DNA from: Candidula unifasciata
Lineage: Eukaryota > Mollusca > Gastropoda > Stylommatophora > Geomitridae
Assembly (NCBI GenBank): GCA_905116865.2
Contig: CAJHNH020001990.1
Span: 267,501-331,500 of the forward strand
Direction: 5' to 3'
DNA length: 64,000 nt
Shown: piece by piece, positions 63,715 to 64,000 of the stretch
How the letters are laid out: every line of letters begins with the position of its first letter
Numbering within the stretch: the first letter of the stretch is position 1
The notes under the pieces: generated by a model
What the model was told of the DNA's origin: nothing
Seen by the model: the letters and a program-made list of their open reading frames with translations, nothing else
Database searches by the model: none
Made by a program: the position numbers and the translations under genes

Positions 63715-64000
63715 CTGTTTTCCACTGATACCAGTTTAAAGCCCGGTGTCGTGGTTTTCTGTATTTGTCTTGCGCTTCTTGTGTGTTAGATTTGTTCATC
63801 TTTTTGCAAGTTTCAGCGACACCAGTTATCCATCGCTTTATTGGTCTTCCCTCGCCTTTCTCTCAGATCTTCTGCTGTTAAAAAGTCATAGACAGTTTGG
63901 TCTGGCTGCATTCTCACTAGATGACCGAAACTTGTCATTCTTTGTCTGTCAGTATAATCCACACATGGTCTTATTCAAGCTTTCTCTTTAATGCTGGTAT
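63715..64000 (-). mobile_element. 3' part of a non-LTR element, cut by the window end
   Basis: The complement near 63880-63950 reads MTSFGHLVRMQPDQTVYDFL, then TAEDLRERRGKTNKAMDNW with a shift. The FGHL-x-RM-x-PDQ word is shared with the element at 511-1300 (FGHLMRMQTDQ), but the tail differs. Confidence 0.7.

Overview
This window is eukaryotic intronic sequence from an animal genome. It carries the middle-to-late part of one large gene on the + strand, an otoferlin (type-2 ferlin). GT-AG introns, abundant microsatellites, tRNA-derived short repeats and many decayed non-LTR retrotransposons all point to a metazoan. The retroelement and repeat mix looks lophotrochozoan, most likely mollusc; that placement is inference and no species can be named from the sequence.

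The ferlin gene: nineteen exons were placed by hand between positions 1 and 51044. All join in one continuous reading frame (about 892 codons, every junction GT-AG and phase-consistent). Positions 1-98 are the 3' end of an exon that begins before the window. Exons at 3123-10543 encode the calcium-binding C2D domain. Those at 15273-17438 encode the next C2-like domain. Those at 20130-27388 encode a charged Lys/Glu-rich linker with the DWWSKYFASID signature. Those at 28835-41459 encode the C2E region with an intact acidic calcium site. Those at 44519-49466 encode the linker to C2F, and 50898-51044 encodes the start of C2F. The rest of C2F and the C-terminal membrane anchor were not found; the last 12.9 kb appears to be one long intron still open at the window end.

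The introns: decayed non-LTR elements occur throughout. They include an endonuclease/RT element at 17840-19850, an RT plus RNase H element on the minus strand at 59755-62660, RNase H-tailed elements near 7.9-9.8 kb and 45.3 kb, and many 3'-end stubs. Several short interspersed families share tRNA-like heads. A pair of near-identical Helitron-like copies lies at 55.3 and 57.2 kb. There is a 200-bp near-perfect palindrome at 29.5 kb and long GAA, CT, GT and TA microsatellites.

The most unusual observation is at the 3' end of the gene. The last three splice acceptors (46842, 49378, 50898) all sit on or within about 40 bases of a minisatellite. At 46842 a 48-bp unit spans the intron-exon border and is repeated in frame. 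This creates four equivalent acceptors 48 bp apart that could insert 0, 16, 32 or 48 residues into the C2E-C2F linker. At 50898 the acceptor AG lies in the last unit of a 1.2-kb array of 20-bp repeats, and a CT-rich tract starts a few bases after the donor of the same exon.
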